NCBI RefSeq assembly: GCF_016593255.1
Contig: NZ_AP023212.1
Span: forward strand, 794,001 to 858,000
Source of the DNA: Hydrogenimonas urashimensis
GTDB taxonomy: Bacteria > Campylobacterota > Campylobacteria > Campylobacterales > Hydrogenimonadaceae
Direction of reading: 5' to 3'
DNA length: 64,000 nt
Below the pieces are notes generated by a model. That model had not been told where the DNA came from. It saw only the letters and a list, made by a program, of their open reading frames with translations, and did no database searches. Below, piece after piece: positions 51,479 to 60,580 of the stretch; position 1 is the stretch's first letter, and every line of letters starts with the position of its first letter. A program made the position numbers and the translations under genes.

Positions 51479-52096
51479 TCAACGGGCACGGCGGACAGGA
51501 CGGGGGCGGGGTCTTGGCCGCGGGGCGGGACGCGGTCTTTGGACAGGCCTTGGGCGAACGGCCGGTTTCTGCGGACGTGCCACCGGTTTCGTCGAAGGCC
51601 GCTGGATGGGCTGCGTGGAGGGTCGCTCGGGGCGCGGACGGTTGAAAAAAGGATTCTCTGTCGGCTGGATCGTCACCGGATTTTTCCCAGGCCTGTGCGG
51701 CGGCTTTTCTCCCGGATGATGCGGTGGCTTCTCCTCGGGATGGTGAGGGTGTTCATGGTGGGGGTGATCGTCCCAATAGTAGGGCGGATAGGCGTAGATG
51801 GGATGGGGCCAGTAGACACCGCCATAATACCCCCTTTCGTCCCGCAAATCTTCATGCCGCTCTTCCTCCTCGTGCCCCTCGCCTATCTTGATCATTCGCT
51901 CGATCCGTGCCTTGGAGAGGTCATGCTTTTTTGCCACTTCGACGAATTTGTCCCGCTTGCTGTACATCTGCACCCGTTCTTTGCCATCCTCGACAACAAA
52001 ACAGTTGGAGCGCTGTTTGTAGCAATGGGACGTGGCATGCAGCGCATTTCCTGTCAACAGCAACAGCAAGGCCCATCCCGCCATTCTGGTTCTCAA
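51479..52096 (-). CDS. Secreted His/Pro/Arg-rich low-complexity protein
   Basis: A 205-residue exported protein. After a signal (MAGWALLLLLTGNALHA) come two cysteines, a charged helical region, then a His/Pro-rich stretch (HHEHPHHPEEKPPHHP) and a long Arg-Pro repeat at the C-terminus (RPRPVQRPRPAPRPRP). The start is TTG with AAAGGAG upstream. The histidine clusters could bind metal and the RP tail could bind polyanions or cell wall. No family is recognised. Confidence 0.7.
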   Translation of the reverse strand: MRTRMAGWALLLLLTGNALHATSHCYKQRSNCFVVEDGKERVQMYSKRDKFVEVAKKHDLSKARIERMIKIGEGHEEEERHEDLRDERGYYGGVYWPHPIYAYPPYYWDDHPHHEHPHHPEEKPPHHPGEKPPHRPGKNPVTIQPTENPFFNRPRPERPSTQPIQRPSTKPVARPQKPAVRPRPVQRPRPAPRPRPRPRPVRRAR

Positions 52097-52154
52097 GAGA
52101 CTCCTTTCACTATCTTTATTACAACAATTTATTTATTCTAGATTTGTCGTGCAA

Positions 52155-53381
52155 TCATTCCAACATGGAGGGAGCCCAGTCGATTACGCCGAAATTGTCG
52201 ACGACGTAGTCGATATCTTTGTCGCCGCGGCCGGAGAGGTTGACCAAAATGGCATCGTGGGGGACCTCCTTGGCCAGTTTCATCGCGTAGGCGATGGCAT
52301 GAGCGCTTTCGAGTGCCGGAATGATCCCCTCCATCTGGCTGATAGCGTAAAACGCTTCCACCGTCTCTTCATCCGTCGCGCCACGAACATGAACCCGTCC
52401 GATATCGTGCAGATAGGCCTGCTCCGGCCCTACGCCCGGGTAGTCGAGACCGCTGGCGATGGAGTGCACCGGCGCCGGTTCCCCCTCTTCCGTCTGGAGC
52501 ATGATCGATTTGAAGCCGTGCAACACCCCCTCTTTGCCATATTCCAGCGTCGCGGCATGGTCACCCAGCCGGGTGCTTTTGCCCAGCGGCTCCACGGCGT
52601 AGAGTTGCACCGGATCGTCGATGAAGCCGCTGAAGATCCCCATGGCGTTGGAGCCGCCGCCGACACAGGCGACCACATGATCCGGCAGCTCTCCGTCGGT
52701 CATCTGCATATACTGTTCCCGCGCCTCGATGCCGACGATGCTCTGAAAATCGCGCACCATCAGAGGAAACGGATGGGGACCGACAACCGAACCGATGGCG
52801 TACATCGCCGTATCAAGCTGTGAAAGGTAGGCTTCGAAAGCCGAATCGACCGCCTCTTTGAGGGTTTTGAGACCGTGGGTCGCTGGGACCACTTTTGCGC
52901 CGAGTATCTTCATTCTGACCACGTTGGGATGCTCTTTCTCGATATCGACCTCGCCCATGTGGATCTCGCATTCGAGTCCGAAAAAGGCACATGCCGTCGC
53001 CAGCGCCACGCCGTGCTGCCCCGCCCCGGTTTCGGCGATGAGTTTGCGCTTCCCCATGCTTTTGGCAAGCAGCGCTTCGGCCATGCAGTGGTTGAGCTTG
53101 TGGGCACCGGTATGGTTCAGGTCTTCGCGCTTGAAATAGATCTGTGCCCCGCCCACCGCGTCGCTGAGGCGTGTGGCGTGATAGACCGGCGTGGGACGCC
53201 CCTGGTAATGTTTGCGGATACGGCGCAGTTCGGCAAGGAATTCGTGGGATTTTCGAAGCTTCATATACGCTTCGGTTATACGTTCGAACTCTTCGACCAG
53301 CTGAGGTGGAAGAAAAGCACCGCCAAACTTGCCGAAATACCCTTTTTCATCGGGCTGGGATTTGAGATAGGTGTGTTTCAT
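52155..53381 (-). CDS. trpB: Tryptophan synthase beta chain
   Basis: A 408-residue PLP enzyme joining indole and serine. The catalytic lysine lies in [20 protein letters not shown], the phosphate-binding glycines in [18 protein letters not shown], and [11 protein letters not shown]-type [15 protein letters not shown] is present. No trpA gene is adjacent, and some positions ([20 protein letters not shown]) differ from standard TrpB1. The ATG at 53381 has CAGGAG seven bases upstream. It may be an orphan or secondary copy. Confidence 0.93.
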   Translation of the reverse strand: MKHTYLKSQPDEKGYFGKFGGAFLPPQLVEEFERITEAYMKLRKSHEFLAELRRIRKHYQGRPTPVYHATRLSDAVGGAQIYFKREDLNHTGAHKLNHCMAEALLAKSMGKRKLIAETGAGQHGVALATACAFFGLECEIHMGEVDIEKEHPNVVRMKILGAKVVPATHGLKTLKEAVDSAFEAYLSQLDTAMYAIGSVVGPHPFPLMVRDFQSIVGIEAREQYMQMTDGELPDHVVACVGGGSNAMGIFSGFIDDPVQLYAVEPLGKSTRLGDHAATLEYGKEGVLHGFKSIMLQTEEGEPAPVHSIASGLDYPGVGPEQAYLHDIGRVHVRGATDEETVEAFYAISQMEGIIPALESAHAIAYAMKLAKEVPHDAILVNLSGRGDKDIDYVVDNFGVIDWAPSMLE

Positions 53382-53457
53382 CGAAACTCCTGGAAAACGG
53401 AATCTGTTTTCCAAGAGTGTAGTACGAAGTGGATTAGAGAGGATTTAAACGATCATT

Positions 53458-53667
53458 TCAGATCAGACCGAGCTCGGCGAAAATGGGCTCCAAAACGGCG
53501 AACTTCTGTGTCAGCTCTTCGATGAGACTGCCAAAGGCTTTGTCCTCCTCATACCACTCCTCGATATGGGCGATGGCATTGTTTTTCTCCTCTTCGCTCA
53601 GTTTGTCGGACTTGCGAATCGCCTCTTTGAGTTTTTCCAGTTTTTCATGATGTTTGTGATGGGCCAT
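53458..53667 (-). CDS. Small helical protein, function unknown
   Basis: A 69-residue protein of charged helices (KLEKLKEAIRKSDKLSEEEK, then IEEWYEEDKAFGSLIEEL). It starts MAHHKHHE, so it has a histidine-rich N-terminus. AAGGAT lies before its ATG. It lies upstream of trpB on the same strand, 76 bp apart. I know no function for it. Confidence 0.7.
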   Translation of the reverse strand: MAHHKHHEKLEKLKEAIRKSDKLSEEEKNNAIAHIEEWYEEDKAFGSLIEELTQKFAVLEPIFAELGLI

Positions 53668-53782
53668 GATGATCCTTTTTTTCTGTAATCTTACACCAAT
53701 TTGATTAAAAGTTTCTCTTTCTTACGGTATGATTGCGCTATGACACAGAATCGGTACAATATCCATCACAAAGAGTCGCATC

Positions 53783-54838
53783 GTGTTTGAACTTTTGAAC
53801 AAGACATTCTACGGCAACACCATTCTGGAGTGGTCGATCGCGGCGGGAGGCATCATCCTCTCCTTCATCATCGCCAGGACCCTCTACTGGCTCATCGGCC
53901 ACTTCTTCAAAAAGGTGACAAAAAGAACGCAAAACCGATTCGACGACATTCTCGTCGATATGCTCGAAGAGCCCATCGTCTTCGTACTGGTCATTACCGG
54001 CATCTGGTACTCACTCCACTTCCTCCATCTAAGCGATATGGCGGAAACGATCGTCTCCAGAGCCTACTATGTCCTTTTCATCATCGCGGCAGCATGGCTC
54101 ATCACCCGGTTGTCGGACGCCACGATTGAAACCTACCTCGTCCCCTACGTACGCCAGACCGAGGGGAAACTCGACGACCAGCTGCTTCCGATCATCCGCA
54201 AAGGGATCAAACTCTCCGTCTGGAGCATTGCGATCATCGTCGCTCTCGACAATGCAGGCTACGACGTCAAAGCGGTCTTGGCGAGTCTGGGTATCGGCGG
54301 TCTGGCACTGGCTCTGGCCGCCAAAGACACGGTCGCCAACCTCTTCGGCAGTTTCACGATATTCGTCGACAAACCTTTCGTGGTGGGTGATCGCATCAAG
54401 GTCAAGGGGTACGACGGTTTCGTCCGTGAAGTGGGCATCCGAAGTACCCGCCTGCAGACGCTCGACGGGCGTATGGTGACCATTCCCAACCAGTTCGTCG
54501 CCAACGAAAGCATCATCAACGTTACCAGCGAACCGAGCCGGAAGATAACGATGGACCTGGGACTTACCTACGACACCACGCCCGAAAAGATGGAACTGGC
54601 GATGAAAACCCTCAGAGATATCGCCGCATCCCACCCCAACGTGGAGGATAGAATCGTCACCGCCTTCACCGAATTTCTCGACTCGGCACTCAACATCCGT
54701 TTTATCTACTACATCCAAAAAGGCAAGCCCGTTTTCGATACGCAAAACGACATCAACATGCAGATTCTGCACCGTTTCAACGAGTTGGGACTGGAGTTCG
54801 CTTTCCCCACCCACACGGTCTATACGAAAACGGTTTAA
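53783..54838 (+). CDS. MscS-family mechanosensitive channel
   Basis: A 351-residue channel protein. N-terminal helices lead to the pore-lining TM3, VLASLGIGGLALALAAKDTV, and the beta domain GSFTIFVDKPFVVGDRIKVK, with VREVGIRSTRLQTLDGRMV. It protects against osmotic downshock. The start is GTG. It converges with the monoheme cytochrome gene, the ends overlapping by 4 bp. Confidence 0.95.
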   Translation: MFELLNKTFYGNTILEWSIAAGGIILSFIIARTLYWLIGHFFKKVTKRTQNRFDDILVDMLEEPIVFVLVITGIWYSLHFLHLSDMAETIVSRAYYVLFIIAAAWLITRLSDATIETYLVPYVRQTEGKLDDQLLPIIRKGIKLSVWSIAIIVALDNAGYDVKAVLASLGIGGLALALAAKDTVANLFGSFTIFVDKPFVVGDRIKVKGYDGFVREVGIRSTRLQTLDGRMVTIPNQFVANESIINVTSEPSRKITMDLGLTYDTTPEKMELAMKTLRDIAASHPNVEDRIVTAFTEFLDSALNIRFIYYIQKGKPVFDTQNDINMQILHRFNELGLEFAFPTHTVYTKTV

Positions 54839-55173
54839 TCTTTCCGGGTGGCCATCCACTTTTTGAAAGGCTGCAGCGCATCGATGAAATCGGCGACATC
54901 CTCGATTTCTTTGGGTGTGAGGGGCAATGTGGGCATGGCATTGGCGCTGTATCCGAATTGTCGATACATACTGCCGGGATCGCCGGCGTAAGCTATGATC
55001 TCCTTCTTTGTCCGGGTGTAGGAGACGAGGTTGAAATCCCGTCCCATTCCGCCTGTCATGTGAATGCTGTGGCATTGGGAACAGTTGGCTTGATAGACTT
55101 TTTCCCCCGCTTTCGGATCGGCCAGAAGCAGTGTGGCCACGGAAAGAATCGACAATCTGATAATGTTTCTCAT
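54835..55173 (-). CDS. Monoheme cytochrome c
   Basis: A 112-residue exported cytochrome c with a signal (MRNIIRLSILSVATLLLA) and heme motif CSQCH (ANCSQCHSIHMTGGMGRDF). The methionine region is YSANAMPTLPLTPKEIED. It is similar to the NirC-like protein at 34676 (both have a YRQxGYxxNxMP motif). The ATG at 55173 has AAAGGAG upstream. An FNR-type box at 55225 makes it part of the nitrogen-oxide regulon, perhaps as an electron donor to NirS or NorC. Confidence 0.88.
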   Translation of the reverse strand: MRNIIRLSILSVATLLLADPKAGEKVYQANCSQCHSIHMTGGMGRDFNLVSYTRTKKEIIAYAGDPGSMYRQFGYSANAMPTLPLTPKEIEDVADFIDALQPFKKWMATRKD

Positions 55174-55224
55174 TACTATCACTCCTTTTGGCCGGAATGA
55201 TAGTTAAATAAGACAATTTTTGTC

Positions 55225-55238
55225 TTGATTAAGATCAA
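55225..55238 (-). promoter_or_regulatory. FNR/NNR-type box for the monoheme cytochrome
   Basis: TTGATTAAGATCAA is a perfect TTGAT-N4-ATCAA site overlapping the stop codon of feoB. On the minus strand TATCAT at 55202-55197 predicts a start near 55190, placing the box at about -41.5 for the cytochrome gene. Confidence 0.85.
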
Positions 55239-57376
55239 GAGGTGAAAATCGTGCCTGCCTGATAGATGGCGACGCTGATACCATAGGCAAGAAACGGCAG
55301 AAACAACACTTCAAAAAGCAGCCATCGCCAGCCGAATTCGTGTTTGATCGCCGCCATCGTCGAGACACAGGGAATATAAAGAAGCACGAATACCATATAG
55401 CTGTAGGCATTCAGCGGCGACGGAAAGTGCGCTTTCAGTTTCGATTTCAGCGGTGTCGATTGCCCATCCGTGTGAAGGGTTTCTATCCGAATGTTGCCCA
55501 GATGGAGCGCAGCATCGATCAGCGCATTTTTCAGACGGCGAAGCTCTTCGAATGTATCTGAAACAAAATCGTATCTTTGAGGCCGGTCGGTTCGCGATGC
55601 CGTCTCGACCCCGTAAATGGTCCCGAGCGATCCTATCACCACCTCTTTGGCGAGGGTGCCGGGTATCAGTGCCGCCACCGGTTCCCAATGATCGCCGAAA
55701 CCTGCGGGTTTGAAAATCGGCGTGACGCTTTTGGCCGCCTTTGCGAGGTAGGAGTTTTGGGGCTCGGTGCCCGAGGGAAGATTGACGATGGCCCACAGTG
55801 CGATCGAAGCTGCGACGATAAGCGTGCCGGCCCGAACGATGAAATCCGCGAGTTTCGGTTTCATCAGTGCCCAAACGGCGCGCATGGTGGGCATATGGTA
55901 GGTCGGAAGCTCCAGCAAAAAAGGTTTCTCCCCGCTCACGGGAAGCAGCTTGTCGGCGATAAAGGCGATCAGAAGCGCCAGCGCGACACCCAATCCATAG
56001 AGCGACATGATCACGAGCGCCTGATGCGAAGCGAAAAAGAGTGCGGTAAAAAGGGCGTAGATCGGCAGCCTTGCGCTGCAGCTCATCAGGGGAATCATCA
56101 GCATCGTGACGATTCTCTCCCGGCGGCTCGTGAGTGCCCGTGTCGAATAGACAGCCGGCACGTTGCATCCGAACCCCACGATCAAAGAGATGAACGCGTT
56201 TCCCTTGATGCCCAGTTTCGAGGCGAGTTTGTCGAGCAGAAAACTGACCCGCGCCATGTACCCGCTCTCTTCCAGAAGCGCCATGAAAAAATAGAGAAAA
56301 AAGAGCAGCGGCAGAAAGGAGAGCACCAGACCCACACCCCCGACAAGACCCTCTGTCACCAGCGACACGGCCCAGGGCGGCGCGAATCCCTCCATCCAGA
56401 AACGCAGATATTTTCCGACATATCCGTCGAAAAAACCGCCCATCCACTCCACCAGCGGCGCACTTCCGTCAAACGTGAATTTGAACATCAGATACATGGT
56501 GAGGAGAAAAACAGGGATGGCCGCATATCTGTTCAGCACGATATTGTCGATCCGTTCGCTCAGAACCACCTTGTCAACCATCGGCTTCGTCAAAACTTCG
56601 TCGAGTATGCGGTCGATCACCTCGTAGCGCGCCCGGGTGACAATCGTTTTTATCGGCAGCTTCATATGCCGCTCCAGCCGTCCCCTCGCCTCCTTCGCGA
56701 AATCGAGAATATCGCCGGCTCCCGCTCTTTTTGCCCGTTGAATCGCGAACTCATCCCCCTCGATCAATTTGATCGAAAAAAGACGCGGCGGATAGGGAAC
56801 GTCGGGATATTGGGCCAATCTCTTCTGCAGAAAGGCGATCTCCTTTTCGATATGCTCCTGATAGGGCTGGATACGCGGCACCCTTTTCTCTTTCACAGCC
56901 TTCACCGCCGAAGCGATCACTCTTTTTGCGCCCACGCCTTTGGAAGCGATGGTCGCCACGGCATCGACTCCCAGTATCTTTTCGAGTTTTCCGATATCCA
57001 GAGCGTATCCCCGACGTGTGAAATCGTCGAACATGTTCAGGGCGAGCACCATCGGTTTTTGCATATCTACCAGCTCCAGCGTCAGATAGAGATTGCGTGA
57101 GAGATTGGTCGTGTCGATCACATCGATGATGCCGTCGATCTTTCCTAAAGCCAGCGTGTCCCTGGTAATCTTCTCTTCCATGCTGTAGGGGCTAAGCGTA
57201 TAGGTGCCGGGGAGATCGACCAGGGATACCTCCTCTTTTTCGTAGAGGAAACGGGCCTCTTTCTTTTCGACCGTCACACCCGGCCAGTTGCCCACTTCAA
57301 GATCGCTGCCGGCGATGGCGTTGATGAGGGCTGTCTTGCCGGTGTTGGGATTGCCGACGAATGCCAACGAGATCAT
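55235..57376 (-). CDS. feoB: Ferrous iron transporter FeoB
   Basis: A 713-residue protein. The N-terminal G domain has the P-loop GNPNTGKTALINAIAG, VDLPGTYTLSPYSMEEKITR and LALNMFDD. A membrane part of about eight or more helices follows, with Gate motifs (GFGCNVPAVYSTRALTSRRE). It imports Fe2+ using GTP. The ATG at 57376 overlaps the feoA stop codon; the longer frame upstream is in feoA. It ends a five-gene operon. Confidence 0.95.
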   Translation of the reverse strand: MISLAFVGNPNTGKTALINAIAGSDLEVGNWPGVTVEKKEARFLYEKEEVSLVDLPGTYTLSPYSMEEKITRDTLALGKIDGIIDVIDTTNLSRNLYLTLELVDMQKPMVLALNMFDDFTRRGYALDIGKLEKILGVDAVATIASKGVGAKRVIASAVKAVKEKRVPRIQPYQEHIEKEIAFLQKRLAQYPDVPYPPRLFSIKLIEGDEFAIQRAKRAGAGDILDFAKEARGRLERHMKLPIKTIVTRARYEVIDRILDEVLTKPMVDKVVLSERIDNIVLNRYAAIPVFLLTMYLMFKFTFDGSAPLVEWMGGFFDGYVGKYLRFWMEGFAPPWAVSLVTEGLVGGVGLVLSFLPLLFFLYFFMALLEESGYMARVSFLLDKLASKLGIKGNAFISLIVGFGCNVPAVYSTRALTSRRERIVTMLMIPLMSCSARLPIYALFTALFFASHQALVIMSLYGLGVALALLIAFIADKLLPVSGEKPFLLELPTYHMPTMRAVWALMKPKLADFIVRAGTLIVAASIALWAIVNLPSGTEPQNSYLAKAAKSVTPIFKPAGFGDHWEPVAALIPGTLAKEVVIGSLGTIYGVETASRTDRPQRYDFVSDTFEELRRLKNALIDAALHLGNIRIETLHTDGQSTPLKSKLKAHFPSPLNAYSYMVFVLLYIPCVSTMAAIKHEFGWRWLLFEVLFLPFLAYGISVAIYQAGTIFTS

Positions 57377-57633
57377 CTCATTTTTTCTCTTTTCGTACGG
57401 TGAGCGTGCGATATGGGCTCCACTTCGATCTTTTCGGCATCCTCTTCGCGGATGGCCAGATGGGTATCGGCCACCTTGATCTCCAGAGGATCGCCGAAGG
57501 GGGATCGGCGCACTAACTGAATCGGTTCGCCGCAAAACACTCCCAGTTCCATCAGACGTGCCCTGAGTTCGCCCAGTTGCCCCACTTTTTTGACGATCGC
57601 CTTCTGTTTTGTCTGCAGATCAGCCAGCGTCAT
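57373..57633 (-). CDS. feoA: FeoA ferrous iron transport accessory protein
   Basis: An 86-residue SH3-like FeoA protein (GELRARLMELGVFCGEPIQL, then LEIKVADTHLAIREEDAEKI). It supports FeoB. Its ATG overlaps the stop codon of the ATP-grasp gene upstream, and its stop overlaps the feoB start, which puts iron uptake in one coupled unit with the gshB-like operon. Confidence 0.93.
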   Translation of the reverse strand: MTLADLQTKQKAIVKKVGQLGELRARLMELGVFCGEPIQLVRRSPFGDPLEIKVADTHLAIREEDAEKIEVEPISHAHRTKREKMR

Positions 57634-58673
57634 AAAGTGTTCATTTCGATGTTGTCGAAATTGCGCCGGTAGTACCGCATATAGAGCACCTTCTTCTCGA
57701 GCGCCTCGATCACCGTCTCACAGAAATCGACATCTTTGAAAAGATGGGAATGGTGCAGTCCGCCGGGGCTGAAGACATTGATTTCGAGCAGTTTGTCTCC
57801 GACAATATCGAGTCCGACAAGAAACATGCCGTCCTGGACGAGTTTCGGCCGGACAATCTCTGCGATGCGAAGCATCCCGTCGGTCACTTCGACCGCTTCC
57901 GCATGGCCGCCGGCATGGATGTTGGAGCGGATGTCTCCTTGGCCCGGAACACGGCGGAAGGCGCAGTATTTTCCCTTCGACTGCAGGGGTTCGGCATTCA
58001 TCAGAAAAAACCGGACATCGCCATGGACCGCTTCGGGTATGAAAGCTTCCGCGATCGCATAGCCGTCGCGGAAGATTGCGGCAGCCATCTGGTGAAGGTT
58101 CGCCGCATCCGTCGGCTGGACGAAAAAGACATTGTGTCCCGCCGACCCCATCAGCGGTTTGAGGATGATGCATCTTTCGTGTTTTTCATAAAAACGTTCG
58201 ATTTCGGAGAATGTTCGTGTAATCACCTTTTCGACCCGCACTTCGGAAGGGAAATGCTGAAAATACATTTTGTTGATCGCCCGGCTGAGACCGTCGGGGT
58301 CGTTGAGTACGACAACACCGTGGCGCATGGCGGTCCGGCCGAAAACGATCGCGGCGTGCTGGGCCCACGAAGAGTGAATATCCTGGGCCGGGTCGTTTCT
58401 GAGCATCAGGATGTCGAGGTCGTCTACGGTGATTCTCTCCTCTCGCGCGTTCTGCGAGCAGATCGCCGCGTAATACTCCTTCTGGTCCGCGTACTTTCTA
58501 CCGTCGGCGCTTCTGGCATAGGCGTGCACCAGTTCATCACGGTTATAGACGAAATCGCCGACACCCATCAGCCACACCTCGTGTCCCATCCTCGTGGCGG
58601 TCAGCGCCAGCTGGATTGTCGAGCTCGGCAGCGCTTCGTTCAGCAGTTCGTTGATGACAAACCCCAGTCTCAT
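57630..58673 (-). CDS. Glutathione synthetase-like ATP-grasp ligase
   Basis: A 347-residue ATP-grasp enzyme resembling GshB. The N-terminal substrate domain starts MRLGFVINELLNEALPSSTI. ATP-grasp motifs are ILKPLMGSAGHNVFFV, AIAEAFIPEAVHGDVRFFLM, RRVPGQGDIRSNIHAGGHAE and LLEINVFSPGGLHH. It joins an acyl-amino acid or peptide to an amine. It is coupled (ATGA) to DUF1704 upstream and feoA downstream. No gshA is visible, so the product may not be glutathione. Confidence 0.85.
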   Translation of the reverse strand: MRLGFVINELLNEALPSSTIQLALTATRMGHEVWLMGVGDFVYNRDELVHAYARSADGRKYADQKEYYAAICSQNAREERITVDDLDILMLRNDPAQDIHSSWAQHAAIVFGRTAMRHGVVVLNDPDGLSRAINKMYFQHFPSEVRVEKVITRTFSEIERFYEKHERCIILKPLMGSAGHNVFFVQPTDAANLHQMAAAIFRDGYAIAEAFIPEAVHGDVRFFLMNAEPLQSKGKYCAFRRVPGQGDIRSNIHAGGHAEAVEVTDGMLRIAEIVRPKLVQDGMFLVGLDIVGDKLLEINVFSPGGLHHSHLFKDVDFCETVIEALEKKVLYMRYYRRNFDNIEMNTL

Positions 58674-60580
58674 AGGTATCCTTTTTCAATCAGATCAAGA
58701 AGCGTCAGTTTTTTCTCCCGTATCTCTTTCAGCCGCCTTTTCGCTTCCGGCTCTTCGAGCCAGCGCGGCCAAAGAGGAGGTTTTTTCAAAATGTTTCGAT
58801 ACTGCAGCTCTTCGATCAGAGGAATGTGTTCTGCCGCGATCTTTCCGACAAAGAGCGGTTCAAGAGGCCCCTCTTTGTGCAGATAGTCGAAAATCCCGAT
58901 GAGGCCCCGCAGATAGATCGCATCTTTGCTCAGGCCTCCCCCACGGTAAACCCGTGTCGTGACGGTAAAGGCGCTCTTTGCGCCGAAATCGTACTCTTCA
59001 TACAGCGTTTTGAATGTCTCTTCGAAACTTTTTCCCTCGCAGAGCAGATGCACCGCGATCACACGGGCCGCCAGCACCCGCAGGCGCGCCTTGCTTATGC
59101 CGCCGCAAAGATATTCGGATAGCACGGCGATCCCCTCCTGCATCTCGTCGTAACCGCTGAGGCCCGTATGGAGCTGTTTGAAAGGCTGCGACAGACCATT
59201 GGTATAGGTGAGGATGTGGGTTCCGATCTCATGATGCAGCAGCGCTTCGATCCGGTGTTTGGGAAAGTGTGCCGACCGGGCGATCAGAAAATTTCCGCCG
59301 GAGACCATCGCACCGGCAACGATGTCGTCGCGTATCTCTACACGCGAGGCCATCTGCGGACAGAAGGCCCTGTAATAGTCGATCTCCTTTCTCGCGTAAT
59401 CGGCGAATGTCTCCGCATCGACCGCATCCTCCTGTGCGTCGGCTTCGACATTTCTCTTGTCATGGGGAAGAAGTTCGAGCGTTCGCCGGGCCGTTTCGAG
59501 CAGTCCCTCCTCCACCTTCCCGTAGACGGGAATGCTTTCATAAAGAAAATTCTCCGTATCGCGGTCAAAGAGCAGTGTCAGTTTGCGGTCGAGTTCCGAA
59601 ACTTTTTCGCCGAAGAGCTCAAAGAGGGTCGGATCTTCGATTCTGTCGATGGGAATGTCGAAAAGAGCCCGCTTCATGTGGCCGATACAAAAGGGTCTCG
59701 GCCGGTAGAGAAAACGGGGTGTCCCTCTGAAACCGTTCGCCTTGAACTCTCGCCATGCGGCTTCGGTATTGACCGGTGTTATCTGCAGAAGAAAATCGAA
59801 CGCATCCTCGATACTCGCCAGCGCGCTGTCGACCCTCCATACCGCTTTGGTCACGAGGCGGCGTCCCATCATCGCGTAATGGGTGGGACAGATACGGGTC
59901 ATGTCGGCGGCGAACCGGAAAAACGTTTTTTTGAAAGCGGTACCCAAATCTCTTCGAAGGGCGTACAATTCGAGTGGGAAAAGCTCGCTGCCCGTTTCGT
60001 CGTGATAGATGGGCAATACCCCGAGCCCGACGATATGGATTCGGTGCCGCTGCCGCTTCGCTTCCGCAAGCACCTGTGGCAGTCCGGGAGGTGCCACGGT
60101 GTCGTTCCGCACGATTTCCACCTCGGCTTTCAGCCGGTGCACCGACACTTTTTTCAACCCGGACTGGAGGGTCTCGATGCTTGAGAGAAGCACTTCCGGT
60201 TCTTTGGCAACAATACGGAACCTGGGGCGATGCCTGCTTTCGATATCCTCGAAAGATAGTTCATCAAACGGAAGCGACCAGAGTTCGAGTATCAAAAAAG
60301 TGCCGAAAACATCCGCCATCGTCGAGGCGACCGCTTCGATCAGCATCGAGACATCCTGACCTCCCAGCGCGGTGATGTAGGAGGCTTCGCTCTGCACCAG
60401 TCTGTCGGTTCCCACATCCTCTCTTCCAAACGGTTTTCTATAAAGGCACAGGAACGGAAGCTGCCGGTCGATATGGATCCGCCCGCCGCCGGGTATTTTT
60501 TCGCGAACCGCCCGGTTGGCTTTGAGGCTTTCGGTCACCTTCCCAACAAAATCTTCCATGATCATCCGATCGGCTTTCAA
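58670..60580 (-). CDS. DUF1704 QEGLA-motif metallopeptidase-like protein
   Basis: A 636-residue protein of the family called flavohemoglobin expression-modulating QEGLA motif protein (DUF1704). The metal motif HHEIGTHILTYTNGLSQPF contains HExxxH, and GYDEMQEGIAVLSEYL carries the QEGLA-type motif (here QEGIA). The start is uncertain: I prefer TTG at 60580, coupled to the upstream stop (TTGA) with GGAG seven bases before; ATG at 60565 is the alternative. The frame upstream overlaps the amidohydrolase gene. Substrate unknown. Confidence 0.85.
   Translation of the reverse strand: MKADRMIMEDFVGKVTESLKANRAVREKIPGGGRIHIDRQLPFLCLYRKPFGREDVGTDRLVQSEASYITALGGQDVSMLIEAVASTMADVFGTFLILELWSLPFDELSFEDIESRHRPRFRIVAKEPEVLLSSIETLQSGLKKVSVHRLKAEVEIVRNDTVAPPGLPQVLAEAKRQRHRIHIVGLGVLPIYHDETGSELFPLELYALRRDLGTAFKKTFFRFAADMTRICPTHYAMMGRRLVTKAVWRVDSALASIEDAFDFLLQITPVNTEAAWREFKANGFRGTPRFLYRPRPFCIGHMKRALFDIPIDRIEDPTLFELFGEKVSELDRKLTLLFDRDTENFLYESIPVYGKVEEGLLETARRTLELLPHDKRNVEADAQEDAVDAETFADYARKEIDYYRAFCPQMASRVEIRDDIVAGAMVSGGNFLIARSAHFPKHRIEALLHHEIGTHILTYTNGLSQPFKQLHTGLSGYDEMQEGIAVLSEYLCGGISKARLRVLAARVIAVHLLCEGKSFEETFKTLYEEYDFGAKSAFTVTTRVYRGGGLSKDAIYLRGLIGIFDYLHKEGPLEPLFVGKIAAEHIPLIEELQYRNILKKPPLWPRWLEEPEAKRRLKEIREKKLTLLDLIEKGYL

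Noticed and set aside
53783-55216. Long antisense ORFs over mscS, napA and the nap region
   Set aside because: They are open because of G+C-rich third positions in the true genes, lack ribosome-binding sites, and have low-complexity His/Arg-rich products.
57377-57535. N-terminal extension of feoB
   Set aside because: It overlaps feoA in another frame; the G-domain starts at the ATG at 57376.
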